From Burkholderiales bacterium (GTDB lineage Bacteria; Pseudomonadota; Gammaproteobacteria; Burkholderiales; Thiobacillaceae), in assembly GCA_005790965.1 (NCBI GenBank), contig SXTL01000102.1, positions 1-9,856 of the forward strand: DNA of 9,856 nucleotides, given 5' to 3'. The translations under genes were made by a program, and so were the position numbers. Under the pieces are notes generated by a model that had not been told where the DNA came from, searched no databases, and saw nothing but the letters and a program-made list of their open reading frames with translations. Positions 1-7,090 of this stretch are shown piece by piece; the first letter of the stretch is position 1, and each line of letters starts with the position of its first letter.

Positions 1-280
1 CCGGCAGCCAATCGTGGCCTTGCAAGGCCGCATACAGACGCGACAGACGCAGGCTTGCTGGCACGGGCGGCGGCGCCGCCAGATCGGCAACCCAATCCGG
101 CAGGGTCAGACAACGCGGCGGAATAAAAACCGGGCTGACCGTCAGGGCCCGAAGGGCATCCAGAAAAGGCTGCTTGGCATGGTAATGCGGGATCAGCACG
201 GTATAGCGCGAGAAATCGGGCGCCTCCCCCGCGGCCGTTTCCAGAAAAGTGCGCGCACTGTCAGTAAAACTGGAGCTCAT
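1..280 (-). CDS. Partial AddB-like PD-(D/E)XK nuclease/helicase subunit (N-terminus only)
   Basis: An open reading frame runs leftward off the window edge, leaving 93 codons. The protein begins MSSSFTDSARTFLETAAGE, followed by VLIPHYHAKQPFLDAL (about residues 28-43) and FIPPRCLTLPDWVADL (about 52-67). This pattern, a 'VLxPxxxAxxxLxxAL' strand-helix followed by 'FIPPRxxTLxxW', is what I know from the N-terminal helicase-like part of AddB-type double-strand break repair proteins in beta- and alphaproteobacteria. Those proteins pair with AddA to process DNA ends before recombination. The C-terminal nuclease motif and Fe-S cysteines that would confirm it lie outside the window. ATG at 280 is used; an in-frame ATG at 289 (adding MSA) is equally possible, and neither has a clear ribosome binding site. 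It diverges from the glutaredoxin gene. Family call is moderate because only the first tenth or so of the protein is visible. Confidence 0.5.
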   Translation of the reverse strand, partial: MSSSFTDSARTFLETAAGEAPDFSRYTVLIPHYHAKQPFLDALRALTVSPVFIPPRCLTLPDWVADLAAPPPVPASLRLSRLYAALQGHDWLP

Positions 281-290
281 GGCAGACATT

Positions 291-320
291 CTGGCAGGCC
301 GCTTCGGCTCGCGCTACAAT
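291..320 (+). promoter_or_regulatory. Predicted sigma-70 promoter of the glutaredoxin gene
   Basis: A -10 hexamer TACAAT lies at 315-320, and CTGGCA at 291-296 matches four of six -35 positions with an 18-nt spacer. Transcription would start near 327, about 20 nt before the ATG at 348. The -10 is the persuasive part; the -35 is weak. Confidence 0.5.
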
Positions 321-343
321 ACCCGAGTATTTTGATAAGGAAT
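319..343 (+). promoter_or_regulatory. Possible IscR type 1-like operator at the glutaredoxin start
   Basis: The 25 bases read as a left half ATACCCGAGTA (319-329), a TTT centre and a right half TGATAAGGAAT (333-343). Compared with the enterobacterial IscR type 1 consensus (left ATASYYGACTR, centre www, right YAGTCRRSTAT), the left half fits 10 of 11 positions and the right half 7 of 11. It overlaps the end of the -10, the predicted transcription start and the Shine-Dalgarno, a place where a repressor would act. The downstream gene belongs to Fe-S metabolism, which suits the idea. The right half includes the ribosome binding site, so part of its match may be accidental. The same bases also contain the perfect inverted repeat AATAC-CCGA-GTATT (318-331). 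Confidence 0.3.
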
Positions 344-347
344 AAAC

Positions 348-656
348 ATGGATATCCAAGATCGCATCCGCCAGCAAGTTGAAACCAACCCCGTCGTGCT
401 TTACATGAAGGGCACGCCACAGTTTCCGCAATGCGGGTTTTCGTCGCGTGCCACCCAGATCCTCAAGGCCTGTGGCGTCAACGAGTATCTGGCCGTCAAT
501 GTCTTGACCGACGCCGAACTGCGCGAAGGCATCAAGGCCTTTTCCAGTTGGCCAACCATCCCGCAGCTCTACATCAAGGGCCAGTTCGTCGGCGGCTCGG
601 ACATCATGATGGAGCTCTATCAGAAGGGCGAGCTGCAAACGCTGCTGACGGCTTAA
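348..656 (+). CDS. grxD: Monothiol CGFS glutaredoxin, Grx4 type
   Basis: The 102-residue protein has the usual length for bacterial single-domain monothiol glutaredoxins. It shows the defining features in order: VVLYMKGTPQFPQCGFS with the active-site C29-G30-F31-S32, K21 at the glutathione-binding position, WPTIPQLYI (about 68-76) with the cis-proline TIP, and GGSDIMMEL (about 82-90), which contacts glutathione. Proteins of this family bind a glutathione-ligated [2Fe-2S] cluster as homodimers or with BolA partners and deliver it to client Fe-S proteins in the cytoplasm; they are poor disulfide reductases. The ATG at 348 follows TAAGGA at 336-341, six bases upstream, so the start is secure. 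It has its own promoter and no BolA gene next to it. The large dehydrogenase further along is a plausible Fe-S client, but that is only inference from proximity. Confidence 0.96.
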   Translation: MDIQDRIRQQVETNPVVLYMKGTPQFPQCGFSSRATQILKACGVNEYLAVNVLTDAELREGIKAFSSWPTIPQLYIKGQFVGGSDIMMELYQKGELQTLLTA

Positions 657-687
657 TCGCCAGCGCGCTCCAGCCAAAAGTCTTGCC

Positions 688-706
688 GCGAGGCCTCAAG
701 CCTCGT
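688..706. terminator. Stem-loop between the convergent grxD and ptsI ends (possible weak bidirectional terminator)
   Basis: CGAGGC (689-694), loop CTCAA, then GCCTCG (700-705) form a perfect six-pair stem that a G-U pair (688/706) extends. It overlaps the ptsI stop codon and lies 32 nt after the grxD stop. Neither strand has a proper U-tract: the leftward strand has only TTTT about eight nucleotides later. It may act with Rho or as a 3'-end stabiliser rather than as a classic intrinsic terminator. A competing stem (700-704 with 708-712) shares half of it. Confidence 0.4.
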
Positions 707-2429
707 TGAGGCGAGCCAGTTTGGCCTGAATCCGATCACCCTCGCCGGCCCGAAGCAGGCGGCTAACCGGGCCAGCCAAGTCACCAACATGACTCCGCAA
801 GACCTGTTGCTTAACGCGTAGCAGGTGGGCCGGGTGCATGGAAAAACTGCGCAAGCCCATACCCAGCAGAAGCCGGGTCAGATGAGCATCACCCGCCATC
901 TCACCACACACCGACACGGGGATCCCAAGTCGCTGCGCCACCCGCAGGGTATGCGAGATCAGGTGCAGGATGGCTGGATGCAACGGATCGTAGAGATGGG
1001 CCACACTATCGTCGGTCCGATCGATCGCCAAGGTGTACTGGATCAGATCGTTGGTCCCGATGGACAAGAAATCCAGCCGCTTGGCAAACCACTCAACGGC
1101 CAGCGCCGCAGCCGGAACCTCGATCATGCCCCCCACCGGAACCTCGGCGCGGAAGGGCACACCTTCATCGCGCAATTGCTGCTTGGCGGTCTCGATCAGG
1201 GCCAAGGCCTGGTCAAGCTCACTCAGGCTGGCAATCATGGGGATCAGGATGCGCGCGGAGCCGGTCTGGGCGGCGCGCAAAATCGCCCGGATCTGGGTCA
1301 GAAAAATCTGGGGCTCAGCCAAGCACAAACGAATCGCTCGCAGACCCAGCGCCGGGTTTTCACTCACCTGCGTCATCCAGGGCAGTGATTTATCCGCGCC
1401 CACATCCAGGGTCCGGATCACGACCGGACGATCCTGCATCGCCGCCAGCACCTGCCGATAGGCCTCGAACTGTTCGTCCTCACCCGGCGGCAGATCGCGG
1501 TTCATGTACAGAAATTCGGTACGGAACAGCCCTACCCCGGCGGCATTTTCCTCTCTGGCCTCTTCAACATCCTGAGGCAAGTCGATATTGGCCAGCAAAT
1601 CAATGCTCTGCCCATCCAGCGTCTTCGACACACTGGTCTTGAGGCGGCGCAGTTTCTTCTGTTCCAGTCCCCAGGCGTGCTGACGCAGACGATATTCGTC
1701 CAGCGTATGCGCATCGGGATTGACCAGCAGCACGCCGGACATCCCATCGATGACCAACATATCGCCGTCCTGGACCAAGGCATGGGCATTGTGCAAGGCC
1801 ATAACGGCCGGGATATTGAGACTGCGGGCGAGAATCGCCGTGTGCGAAGTCTGGCCGCCCAGATCGGTGACAAAACCCGCATACGCCTGCCGTTTGAACA
1901 ACACCATGTCCGAGGGCGACAAATCATGCGCCACCAGAATGGTGGGCTCCTCCGCCTGTTTGCGCCCCCCTTTGGGTTCCTTGGCCGGGTGTCCCATCAA
2001 CTCTTTGAGCAGCTTTTCAGCCACTTGCCGGACATCGTGCCAACGCTCGCGGAAATACGGGTCCTCAATCCCCTGGAATTGGGCAATCAAATGGCTGCTT
2101 TGCTGCGCCAGGGCCCATTCCGCGTTACAACCCAGTTCCAAGATCAGTTGCTTGGGCGCCTCACACAGCAACGAATCATCAAGGATCAGGCGATGCAGAT
2201 CGAGAAAGGCCTGCAATTCAGAAGGAGCCCCTTCGGGAATATGCTGACCCAGGTCGGACAGCGCCAAGCGCACCGCCGCCACCGCCGCATCGAACCGCGC
2301 CACCTCGGCGGGGAGGTCAGTCTTGCGCAACTGGTAATGCGGCGCTTCTAACCGATCATGCGAAAAAACTTGCGCCAAACCAATGGCATAGCCGCTCGAT
2401 ACCCCAAGGCCATGTAAAGCCAGCGTCAT
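696..2429 (-). CDS. ptsI: Phosphoenolpyruvate-protein phosphotransferase (PTS Enzyme I)
   Basis: Enzyme I takes phosphate from phosphoenolpyruvate onto a histidine and passes it to HPr. The 577-residue product has the standard length (about 575). Visible landmarks are the N-terminal GLGVSSGYAIG (7-17), the phosphohistidine motif GGQTSHTAIL with H196, the swivelling domain ending near 235, then the PEP-binding TIM barrel: GLFRTEFLYM (300-309), IRTLDVGADK (338-347), EVPVGGMIEVP (429-439), FLSIGTNDLIQYTLAIDR (454-471) and the proton-donor cysteine C508 in PVSVCGEMAGD. A short charged insert lies at about 149-161. I start at the ATG at 2429 because homology begins there and GGAG sits eight bases upstream; the upstream extension to 2474 would overlap the HPr gene and adds nothing family-like. 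It is the last gene of a three-gene operon, 16 nt after HPr. Confidence 0.96.
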   Translation of the reverse strand: MTLALHGLGVSSGYAIGLAQVFSHDRLEAPHYQLRKTDLPAEVARFDAAVAAVRLALSDLGQHIPEGAPSELQAFLDLHRLILDDSLLCEAPKQLILELGCNAEWALAQQSSHLIAQFQGIEDPYFRERWHDVRQVAEKLLKELMGHPAKEPKGGRKQAEEPTILVAHDLSPSDMVLFKRQAYAGFVTDLGGQTSHTAILARSLNIPAVMALHNAHALVQDGDMLVIDGMSGVLLVNPDAHTLDEYRLRQHAWGLEQKKLRRLKTSVSKTLDGQSIDLLANIDLPQDVEEAREENAAGVGLFRTEFLYMNRDLPPGEDEQFEAYRQVLAAMQDRPVVIRTLDVGADKSLPWMTQVSENPALGLRAIRLCLAEPQIFLTQIRAILRAAQTGSARILIPMIASLSELDQALALIETAKQQLRDEGVPFRAEVPVGGMIEVPAAALAVEWFAKRLDFLSIGTNDLIQYTLAIDRTDDSVAHLYDPLHPAILHLISHTLRVAQRLGIPVSVCGEMAGDAHLTRLLLGMGLRSFSMHPAHLLRVKQQVLRSHVGDLAGPVSRLLRAGEGDRIQAKLARLNEA

Positions 2430-2445
2430 CGGCCCATCTCCACTC

Positions 2446-2715
2446 TCACGCCTCCTCACCAAAACGGTCGGCAAAGAGCTGCGCCAGCGCGGTTAAAGCA
2501 GCCGCCTCGTCCACACCGCGCACCTCGACCTTTACCGTGGTGCCTTGGGCGGCCGCCAACATCATGACGCCCATAATGCTCTTGCCATTCACGCGTCGGC
2601 CATTGCGGGTCAGCCAAACCTCAGACTTGAAACTGGAGGCCAGATGGGTCAACTTGGCCGAAGCGCGCGCATGCAAACCCAGTCGATTAATGACCGTGAT
2701 GTCCTGATCAAGCAT
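2446..2715 (-). CDS. ptsH: HPr phosphocarrier protein
   Basis: This 89-residue protein has the normal HPr length. It carries ITVINRLGLHARASAKL with the phosphorylated H15 next to R17, and KSIMGVMML with S46, the serine that HPr kinase/phosphorylase modifies in organisms that have HprK. It receives phosphate from Enzyme I and hands it to an EIIA domain. I start at the ATG at 2715, preceded by GGGGAG about ten bases upstream; the open frame continues to 2763 but those 16 residues do not resemble HPr. The start overlaps the stop of the EIIA gene by eight nucleotides (ATGCTTGA), so translation is probably coupled. With no EIIB/EIIC nearby, regulatory use is more likely than sugar uptake. Retention of S46 suggests HprK control; hprK is not in the window. 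Confidence 0.95.
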   Translation of the reverse strand: MLDQDITVINRLGLHARASAKLTHLASSFKSEVWLTRNGRRVNGKSIMGVMMLAAAQGTTVKVEVRGVDEAAALTALAQLFADRFGEEA

Positions 2716-3115
2716 GGGCGCCGCACTCCCCAGCCAGACGGAACACCCCCTCACGCGCGCCATGTTCGGCCCGCGCCGCCAGGTCTTCCAAGTTAGCGCG
2801 ATCGCGATAAGTCAGCGTCTTGAGGAGCATGGGCACATTCACACCCACCACAACCTCAACCCGCCCCGGCGCCAGCAAGCGACAAACGGTATTGCACGGG
2901 GTGGCGCCATAGATATCGGACAGAATCAGCACGCCATCGCCCTGATCGACGCGATCTAGCATGGCCTGAGCCTCATCCCGCATCAGGCCCGCATCCGGGA
3001 AAGCGGTCAGATCCAGAGCCTCAAGCTGTTCCGGCCGACGGCCCAGTACATAGGTCGCACAGTCGATGAGCGAGGCGCCAAGTGATCCGTGCGCAACAAC
3101 AAGCAGTCCAATCAT
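2708..3115 (-). CDS. PTS EIIA component, mannose family
   Basis: The 135-residue protein matches a stand-alone EIIA(Man) domain: MIGLLVVAHGSLGASL with the phosphoacceptor H9, LSDIYGATPCN with D67, the acidic residue that partners the histidine in this fold, and GVNVPMLLKTL (91-101). Such single EIIA(Man) proteins head a truncated PTS in betaproteobacteria, where phosphorylation state is thought to signal carbon or energy status. Two ATGs are available, at 3121 and 3115. I choose 3115 because CGGA sits six bases upstream, whereas it abuts the first ATG directly, and because family members begin MIG. It is the first gene of the EIIA-HPr-EI operon and diverges from the dehydrogenase gene. No mannose-type EIIB, EIIC or EIID gene is visible. 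Confidence 0.92.
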   Translation of the reverse strand: MIGLLVVAHGSLGASLIDCATYVLGRRPEQLEALDLTAFPDAGLMRDEAQAMLDRVDQGDGVLILSDIYGATPCNTVCRLLAPGRVEVVVGVNVPMLLKTLTYRDRANLEDLAARAEHGAREGVFRLAGECGAHA

Positions 3116-3145
3116 GGACATTCCGTGTAAAACTGAATGGCGGCC

Positions 3146-3151
3146 ATTCTA
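3146..3151 (-). promoter_or_regulatory. Predicted -10 element of the EIIA-HPr-EI operon
   Basis: On the minus strand this reads TAGAAT, about 30 bases before the EIIA start. No good -35 is present at 16-18 nt. TTTTCA (3167-3172) matches four of six -35 positions but at 15 nt, which is short. It is supported mainly by sharing its form with the other promoters in the window. Confidence 0.4.
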
Positions 3152-3197
3152 CTCCAGAGGCCCTTGTGAAAAACGGGTGGATTAGCAATAACTTAAA

Positions 3198-3226
3198 TTG
3201 AGACGAACGCCGCGCTAGGCTAGAAT
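3198..3226 (+). promoter_or_regulatory. Predicted strong sigma-70 promoter of the dehydrogenase gene
   Basis: TTGAGA (3198-3203), a 17-nt spacer and TAGAAT (3221-3226) match ten of twelve consensus positions. Transcription would start near 3233, leaving a leader of about 20 nt. The rest of the 138-bp divergent region (3116-3253) is AT-rich in its middle, with no operator that I recognise. Confidence 0.7.
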
Positions 3227-3253
3227 CCAGACTCTGTTTCCCCGGCCCCTACC

Positions 3254-6200
3254 ATGAGCGCCACCCACAGCCCCTCTCGCATCCGCGAGATCCCTTACAA
3301 CTACACCTCGTTTTCCGACCGCGAGATCATCCTGCGCCTGCTCGGCGCCGAAGGCTGGCGGTTAATCGAGGCGTTGCGGGCGGGACGCCGAACGGGGCGC
3401 TCGGCGCGCATGTTGTTTGAGGTCCTGGGCGATATCTGGGTCGTTACCCGCAATCCCTATCTGCAGGACGATTTACTGGCCAACACCAAGCGCCGCGACC
3501 TGCTGGTCAGTGCCCTGCGCCACCGCCTCGGCGAGGTCGAGAAACGCCGCCAGGGTAACGCCCTGGTCGCCGAACTCCTTACCCTGGCGTATCAAGCGGT
3601 TGCGGCCTTCGCGGCCGAATTCAACGCCACCGCCCAGCTCCGCCACGACCTGGCCCGCCAATTGGCCCGCCACACCCAGCGCGACAACATTGCCTTCGAT
3701 GGCCATGCCCGCGTCACCCATGTCACCGACGCCACCGACTGGCGGGTCGAATATCCCTTCGCGGTTCTTTACCCGGATCACGAAGACGAAATCCCGGCCC
3801 TGGTTGCCGACTGTATCGCCCTCGGCTGCACCATCATCCCGCGCGGCGGTGGCACCGGCTATACCGGCGGCGCCATCCCGCTGACGCGCCGTGCCGTTGT
3901 CATCAACACCGAAAAACTTGATCGCTACGACCCCATTGAACAACGCCTCCTGCCCGGCCACAGCACACCGACCGCGGTGATTCGCTGTGGAGCCGGCGTA
4001 GTCACCCGGCGCGTCATGCAGGCGGCCGAGGCGGCTGGGCTGGCCTTCGCCGTTGACCCCACCTCGGCTGACGCTTCCTGCATCGGCGGCAATGTGGCCA
4101 TGAACGCGGGCGGCAAAAAAGCGGTCTTGTGGGGCACCGCCGTCGACAACCTAGTGTCTTGGAAGATGGTCACCCCCAATGCCGACTGGCTGGAGGTCAC
4201 CCGCCTCGATCACAATCTGGGCAAGATCCACGACATTGCAGTGGCACGCTTCGAACTGCGCCGCTATCACGCCGATGGGCGCGCCAGGGGCGAACCCGAG
4301 ATCCTCGAGATTCCCGGCGCCACTTTCCGCAAGACAGGGCTGGGCAAAGATGTCACCAACAAGGTGCTGGGCGGCCTGCCAGGCATTCAGAAAGAAGGTT
4401 GCGATGGCCTGATTACCCAGGCCACCTTCATCCTGCATCGTCTGCCGGCGCAGCAACGCACGGTGTGCCTGGAATTTTTTGGTTCCTCCCACGATGCCGT
4501 GCCCGCCATCGTCGAGATCAAGCGCTATCTCGAGAGCAAACCCGGCGGGGTTTTGCTGGCCGGACTGGAACACCTCGACGCCCGCTATGTAAAAGCCGTG
4601 GGTTACGCCACCAAAGCCCATCGCACCGCGCGACCCAACATGGTGCTGCTGGCCGACCTGGCCTGCGACGATGACCGCGCCGTAGGCGAGGCCGCCTCGC
4701 ACATTGTGCGCCTGGCCAATGCCCGGGGCGGCGAGGGTTTCATTGCCATCAGCCCGGAGGCGCGCAAGAAATTCTGGCTCGACCGCGCCCGAACCGCCGC
4801 GATTGCCACGCACACCAACGCCTTCAAAATCAACGAGGATGTGGTCATCCCCCTTGACCGTCTGGCCGATTACAGCGACGGCGTGGAAAAAATCAACATT
4901 GAGCTGTCCATTCAAAACAAGCTTGAACTCCTGGACGCTCTGGAGATTTTTCTGCGCGCCCCGCTGCCCCTGATCGAGGACGATGAGGAAGAGGCGGCCA
5001 GCCCGGCGAGCCATGCCCCCGACCACCCGACGAACAACGAACTCACCGACGAGCGGCGTGATCGCGCCCTGGCCCTCCTCCAGGCCGTGCGTCTGCGCTG
5101 GACCGACCTGTTACAGCGCATTCATGAAGACCCCGTGTTCCGCGCCCTGCAATCACGCCAGGAGACCGTCTCATGGAAGCGCGAGGTTCGTGCCGAACTG
5201 CGCCGCATCTTTACCGGCCGCGAATTCTCCCGCGTCCTGCTTGGTGCCGAGGCCGTTCATCAAAAAGTCCTTAAGGGCCGGGTCTTTGTCGCCCTGCACA
5301 TGCACGCCGGCGACGGCAATGTACACACCAATGTGCCGGTCAATTCCGACAACTACGCCATGCTCAAGGCGGCCAATGCGGCGGTCGATCGCATCATGCA
5401 CCTCGCCCAGGATCTGGGCGGCGTGATCTCAGGCGAGCACGGCATTGGTATCACCAAGGTCGAATACCTCTCGCCCGAAGCCCTGGCCGAGTTTGCCGAT
5501 TACCGCGCCAAGGTCGATCCCGAGCAACACTTCAACCGCGGCAAACTGCAGGCGGGCGCCGACCTGACCAATGCCTATACGCCCTCGTTCTCGCTGCTCG
5601 AGACCGAATCGCTGATCATGGAGCAATCCGAAATCGGCGCCATCGCCGATTCAGTCAAGGACTGCCTGCGTTGCGGCAAATGCAAACCGGTGTGTAACAC
5701 CCATGTGCCCCGCGCCAACCTGCTCTACTCGCCGCGCGACAAGATTCTCTCGACCTCGCTCCTGATCGAGGCCTTCCTCTACGAAGAGCAAACCCGGCGC
5801 GGCATCTCGATCAAACACTTCGACGCCTTCAACGATGTCGCCGACCATTGCACGGTCTGTCACAAGTGCAAGAATCCCTGCCCGGTCAACATCGATTTCG
5901 GCGATGTCTCGATGGCCATGCGCCATTTATTGAAACAGTTGGGCAAAAAACGCTTCTCGCCCGGCACCGCCCTGGCCCAGTTTTTCCTTAACGCCACCGA
6001 TCCGGATGTCATCCGCTGGACCCGCAAGCTGGCCATCGAATGGGGCTACAAGGCACAACGGCTTGGCCACCAGTTTGTTCGCTACCTTGGGCTGGGAGCT
6101 CCGCAGCTCAAGCAGCCCGCCGCCACCAGCCACCCGCAAGCGGTCCGTGAGCAGGTCATTCATTTTCTCAACCGGCCTCTCACCGACAAGCTCCCCAAGC

Positions 6201-7063
6201 AGACCGGCCGTGCCCTCCTTGGTCTGGAAGACGCCCGCATCGTTCCCATCATCCGCGACCCGGCCCGCTCGACCGAGGACTCCGATGCCGTGTTCTATTT
6301 CCCCGGCTGCGGATCGGAACGGCTGTTCTCGCAGGTTGGTCTCGCCACTCAGGCCATGCTCTACCATGTGGGCGCGCAAGTCATTCTGCCGCCGGGCTAT
6401 CTGTGCTGCGGCTATCCGCAGATTGCCGTGGGCGACTCGGAAAAAGGCGAATCCATCACCACGGCCAACCGCGTGCTCTTTCATCGCGTAGCCAACACCC
6501 TGAATTATCTCGACATCAAAACCGTGCTGGTGTCCTGCGGCACCTGCATGGACCAATTGCTCAAGTACCAGTTCGAGCGCATCTTCCCCGGCTGCCGACT
6601 GCTCGATATTCACGAATACCTGGCCGAGCGCGGCGTCTCGCTCGAAGGCGTGACTGGCACGCGTTACATGTATCACGAGCCCTGCCACACGCCGATGAAA
6701 ACCCGCTCTGGCGTGCAAGTGGCGCAACAATTACTCGCCGCGCCCGTGGCCTTGTCCGAACGCTGCTGTGGCGAAGCTGGTACCTTTGCCGCCGCCCGCC
6801 CGGACATTGCCACGCAGGTGCGGTTCCGCAAACAGGAAGAAATCGATCGCGTCGCCGCCAGCCTGCCGGAGGGCGATGGGCCGGTGAAACTGCTCACCTC
6901 CTGCCCGTCCTGCCTCCAAGGCCTCGCCCGCTATGAAGAATCGAGCGGGATCGACGCCGACTACATCGTGGTTGAGCTGGCCCGCCATATCCTCGGCCAG
7001 GACTGGCTCAATGACTATCTGGCCAAGGCTAACAACGGCGGGATCGAAAAGGTCCTGCTGTGA
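3254..7063 (+). CDS. Five-module FAD / [4Fe-4S] / CCG dehydrogenase with DUF3683 N-terminus, probably acting on a D-2-hydroxyacid
   Basis: This 1269-residue cytoplasmic protein fuses several electron-transfer modules. Residues 1 to about 140 (YNYTSFSDREIILRLLG, then FEVLGDIWVVTRNPYLQDDLL) look like DUF3683. A VAO-type FAD domain follows, with PRGGGTGYTGG at 196-206 and GNVAMNAGG near 279. The FAD-oxidase C domain has H684 and H691 in HMHAGDGNVH and E728 in GEHGIG, spaced like the metal ligands of D-2-hydroxyglutarate dehydrogenases. Two ferredoxin-type motifs are C804/807/810/814 and C866/869/872/876. Two CCG domains carry C1051-C1052, C1095/C1098 and C1171-C1172, C1217/C1220. The tail resembles DUF3400. 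Dld-II and YdiJ share the FAD, Fe-S and CCG core without DUF3683. Probable role: oxidation of D-lactate, D-2-hydroxyglutarate or a similar acid, with electrons passed to quinone. The exact substrate cannot be read from sequence. The ATG at 3254 lacks a Shine-Dalgarno but fits homology and the promoter. An acidic linker (EDDEEE, 575-580) interrupts the C domain. Confidence 0.9.
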   Translation: MSATHSPSRIREIPYNYTSFSDREIILRLLGAEGWRLIEALRAGRRTGRSARMLFEVLGDIWVVTRNPYLQDDLLANTKRRDLLVSALRHRLGEVEKRRQGNALVAELLTLAYQAVAAFAAEFNATAQLRHDLARQLARHTQRDNIAFDGHARVTHVTDATDWRVEYPFAVLYPDHEDEIPALVADCIALGCTIIPRGGGTGYTGGAIPLTRRAVVINTEKLDRYDPIEQRLLPGHSTPTAVIRCGAGVVTRRVMQAAEAAGLAFAVDPTSADASCIGGNVAMNAGGKKAVLWGTAVDNLVSWKMVTPNADWLEVTRLDHNLGKIHDIAVARFELRRYHADGRARGEPEILEIPGATFRKTGLGKDVTNKVLGGLPGIQKEGCDGLITQATFILHRLPAQQRTVCLEFFGSSHDAVPAIVEIKRYLESKPGGVLLAGLEHLDARYVKAVGYATKAHRTARPNMVLLADLACDDDRAVGEAASHIVRLANARGGEGFIAISPEARKKFWLDRARTAAIATHTNAFKINEDVVIPLDRLADYSDGVEKINIELSIQNKLELLDALEIFLRAPLPLIEDDEEEAASPASHAPDHPTNNELTDERRDRALALLQAVRLRWTDLLQRIHEDPVFRALQSRQETVSWKREVRAELRRIFTGREFSRVLLGAEAVHQKVLKGRVFVALHMHAGDGNVHTNVPVNSDNYAMLKAANAAVDRIMHLAQDLGGVISGEHGIGITKVEYLSPEALAEFADYRAKVDPEQHFNRGKLQAGADLTNAYTPSFSLLETESLIMEQSEIGAIADSVKDCLRCGKCKPVCNTHVPRANLLYSPRDKILSTSLLIEAFLYEEQTRRGISIKHFDAFNDVADHCTVCHKCKNPCPVNIDFGDVSMAMRHLLKQLGKKRFSPGTALAQFFLNATDPDVIRWTRKLAIEWGYKAQRLGHQFVRYLGLGAPQLKQPAATSHPQAVREQVIHFLNRPLTDKLPKQTGRALLGLEDARIVPIIRDPARSTEDSDAVFYFPGCGSERLFSQVGLATQAMLYHVGAQVILPPGYLCCGYPQIAVGDSEKGESITTANRVLFHRVANTLNYLDIKTVLVSCGTCMDQLLKYQFERIFPGCRLLDIHEYLAERGVSLEGVTGTRYMYHEPCHTPMKTRSGVQVAQQLLAAPVALSERCCGEAGTFAAARPDIATQVRFRKQEEIDRVAASLPEGDGPVKLLTSCPSCLQGLARYEESSGIDADYIVVELARHILGQDWLNDYLAKANNGGIEKVLL

Positions 7064-7066
7064 CTA

Positions 7067-7090
7067 AGTACGCATGAGTGAGTGCGTACT
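7067..7090 (+). promoter_or_regulatory. Perfect hairpin including the start codon of the HIT gene
   Basis: AGTACGCA (7067-7074) and TGCGTACT (7083-7090) are exact reverse complements around an eight-base loop TGAGTGAG. The A of the HIT start codon is the last base of the first arm, and the rest of the codon sits in the loop. There is no U-tract, so it is not a terminator. No Shine-Dalgarno lies close by; the nearest candidate, AAGGT, is about 20 bases upstream. Ribosomes finishing the dehydrogenase at 7063 would open the stem, so it could couple the two genes. Confidence 0.5.

Noticed and set aside
1677..2351. Plus-strand open frame of 224 codons opposite ptsI
   Set aside because: The opposite strand encodes Enzyme I with its phosphohistidine motif; this frame is His/Gln/Arg-rich in the way antisense translations usually are.
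2430..2474. Upstream extension of Enzyme I by 15 residues
   Set aside because: It would overlap the HPr gene, shows no family similarity, and the ATG at 2429 has a well-placed GGAG.
4151..5026. Long open frame (291 codons) on the minus strand inside the dehydrogenase gene
   Set aside because: It is the antisense shadow of a GC-rich coding region. Its translation is glycine/valine-rich with no recognisable motif, and the plus-strand frame carries clear conserved domains.
5927..6730. Minus-strand open frame of 267 codons opposite the Fe-S and CCG region
   Set aside because: Same reason: the sense frame contains all the cysteine motifs, and the antisense product resembles no family and has no promoter or ribosome binding site that I can see.
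7067..7090. Hairpin after the dehydrogenase read as a transcription terminator
   Set aside because: No U-tract follows it and the HIT coding sequence begins within it, so it cannot be an intrinsic terminator in the usual sense.
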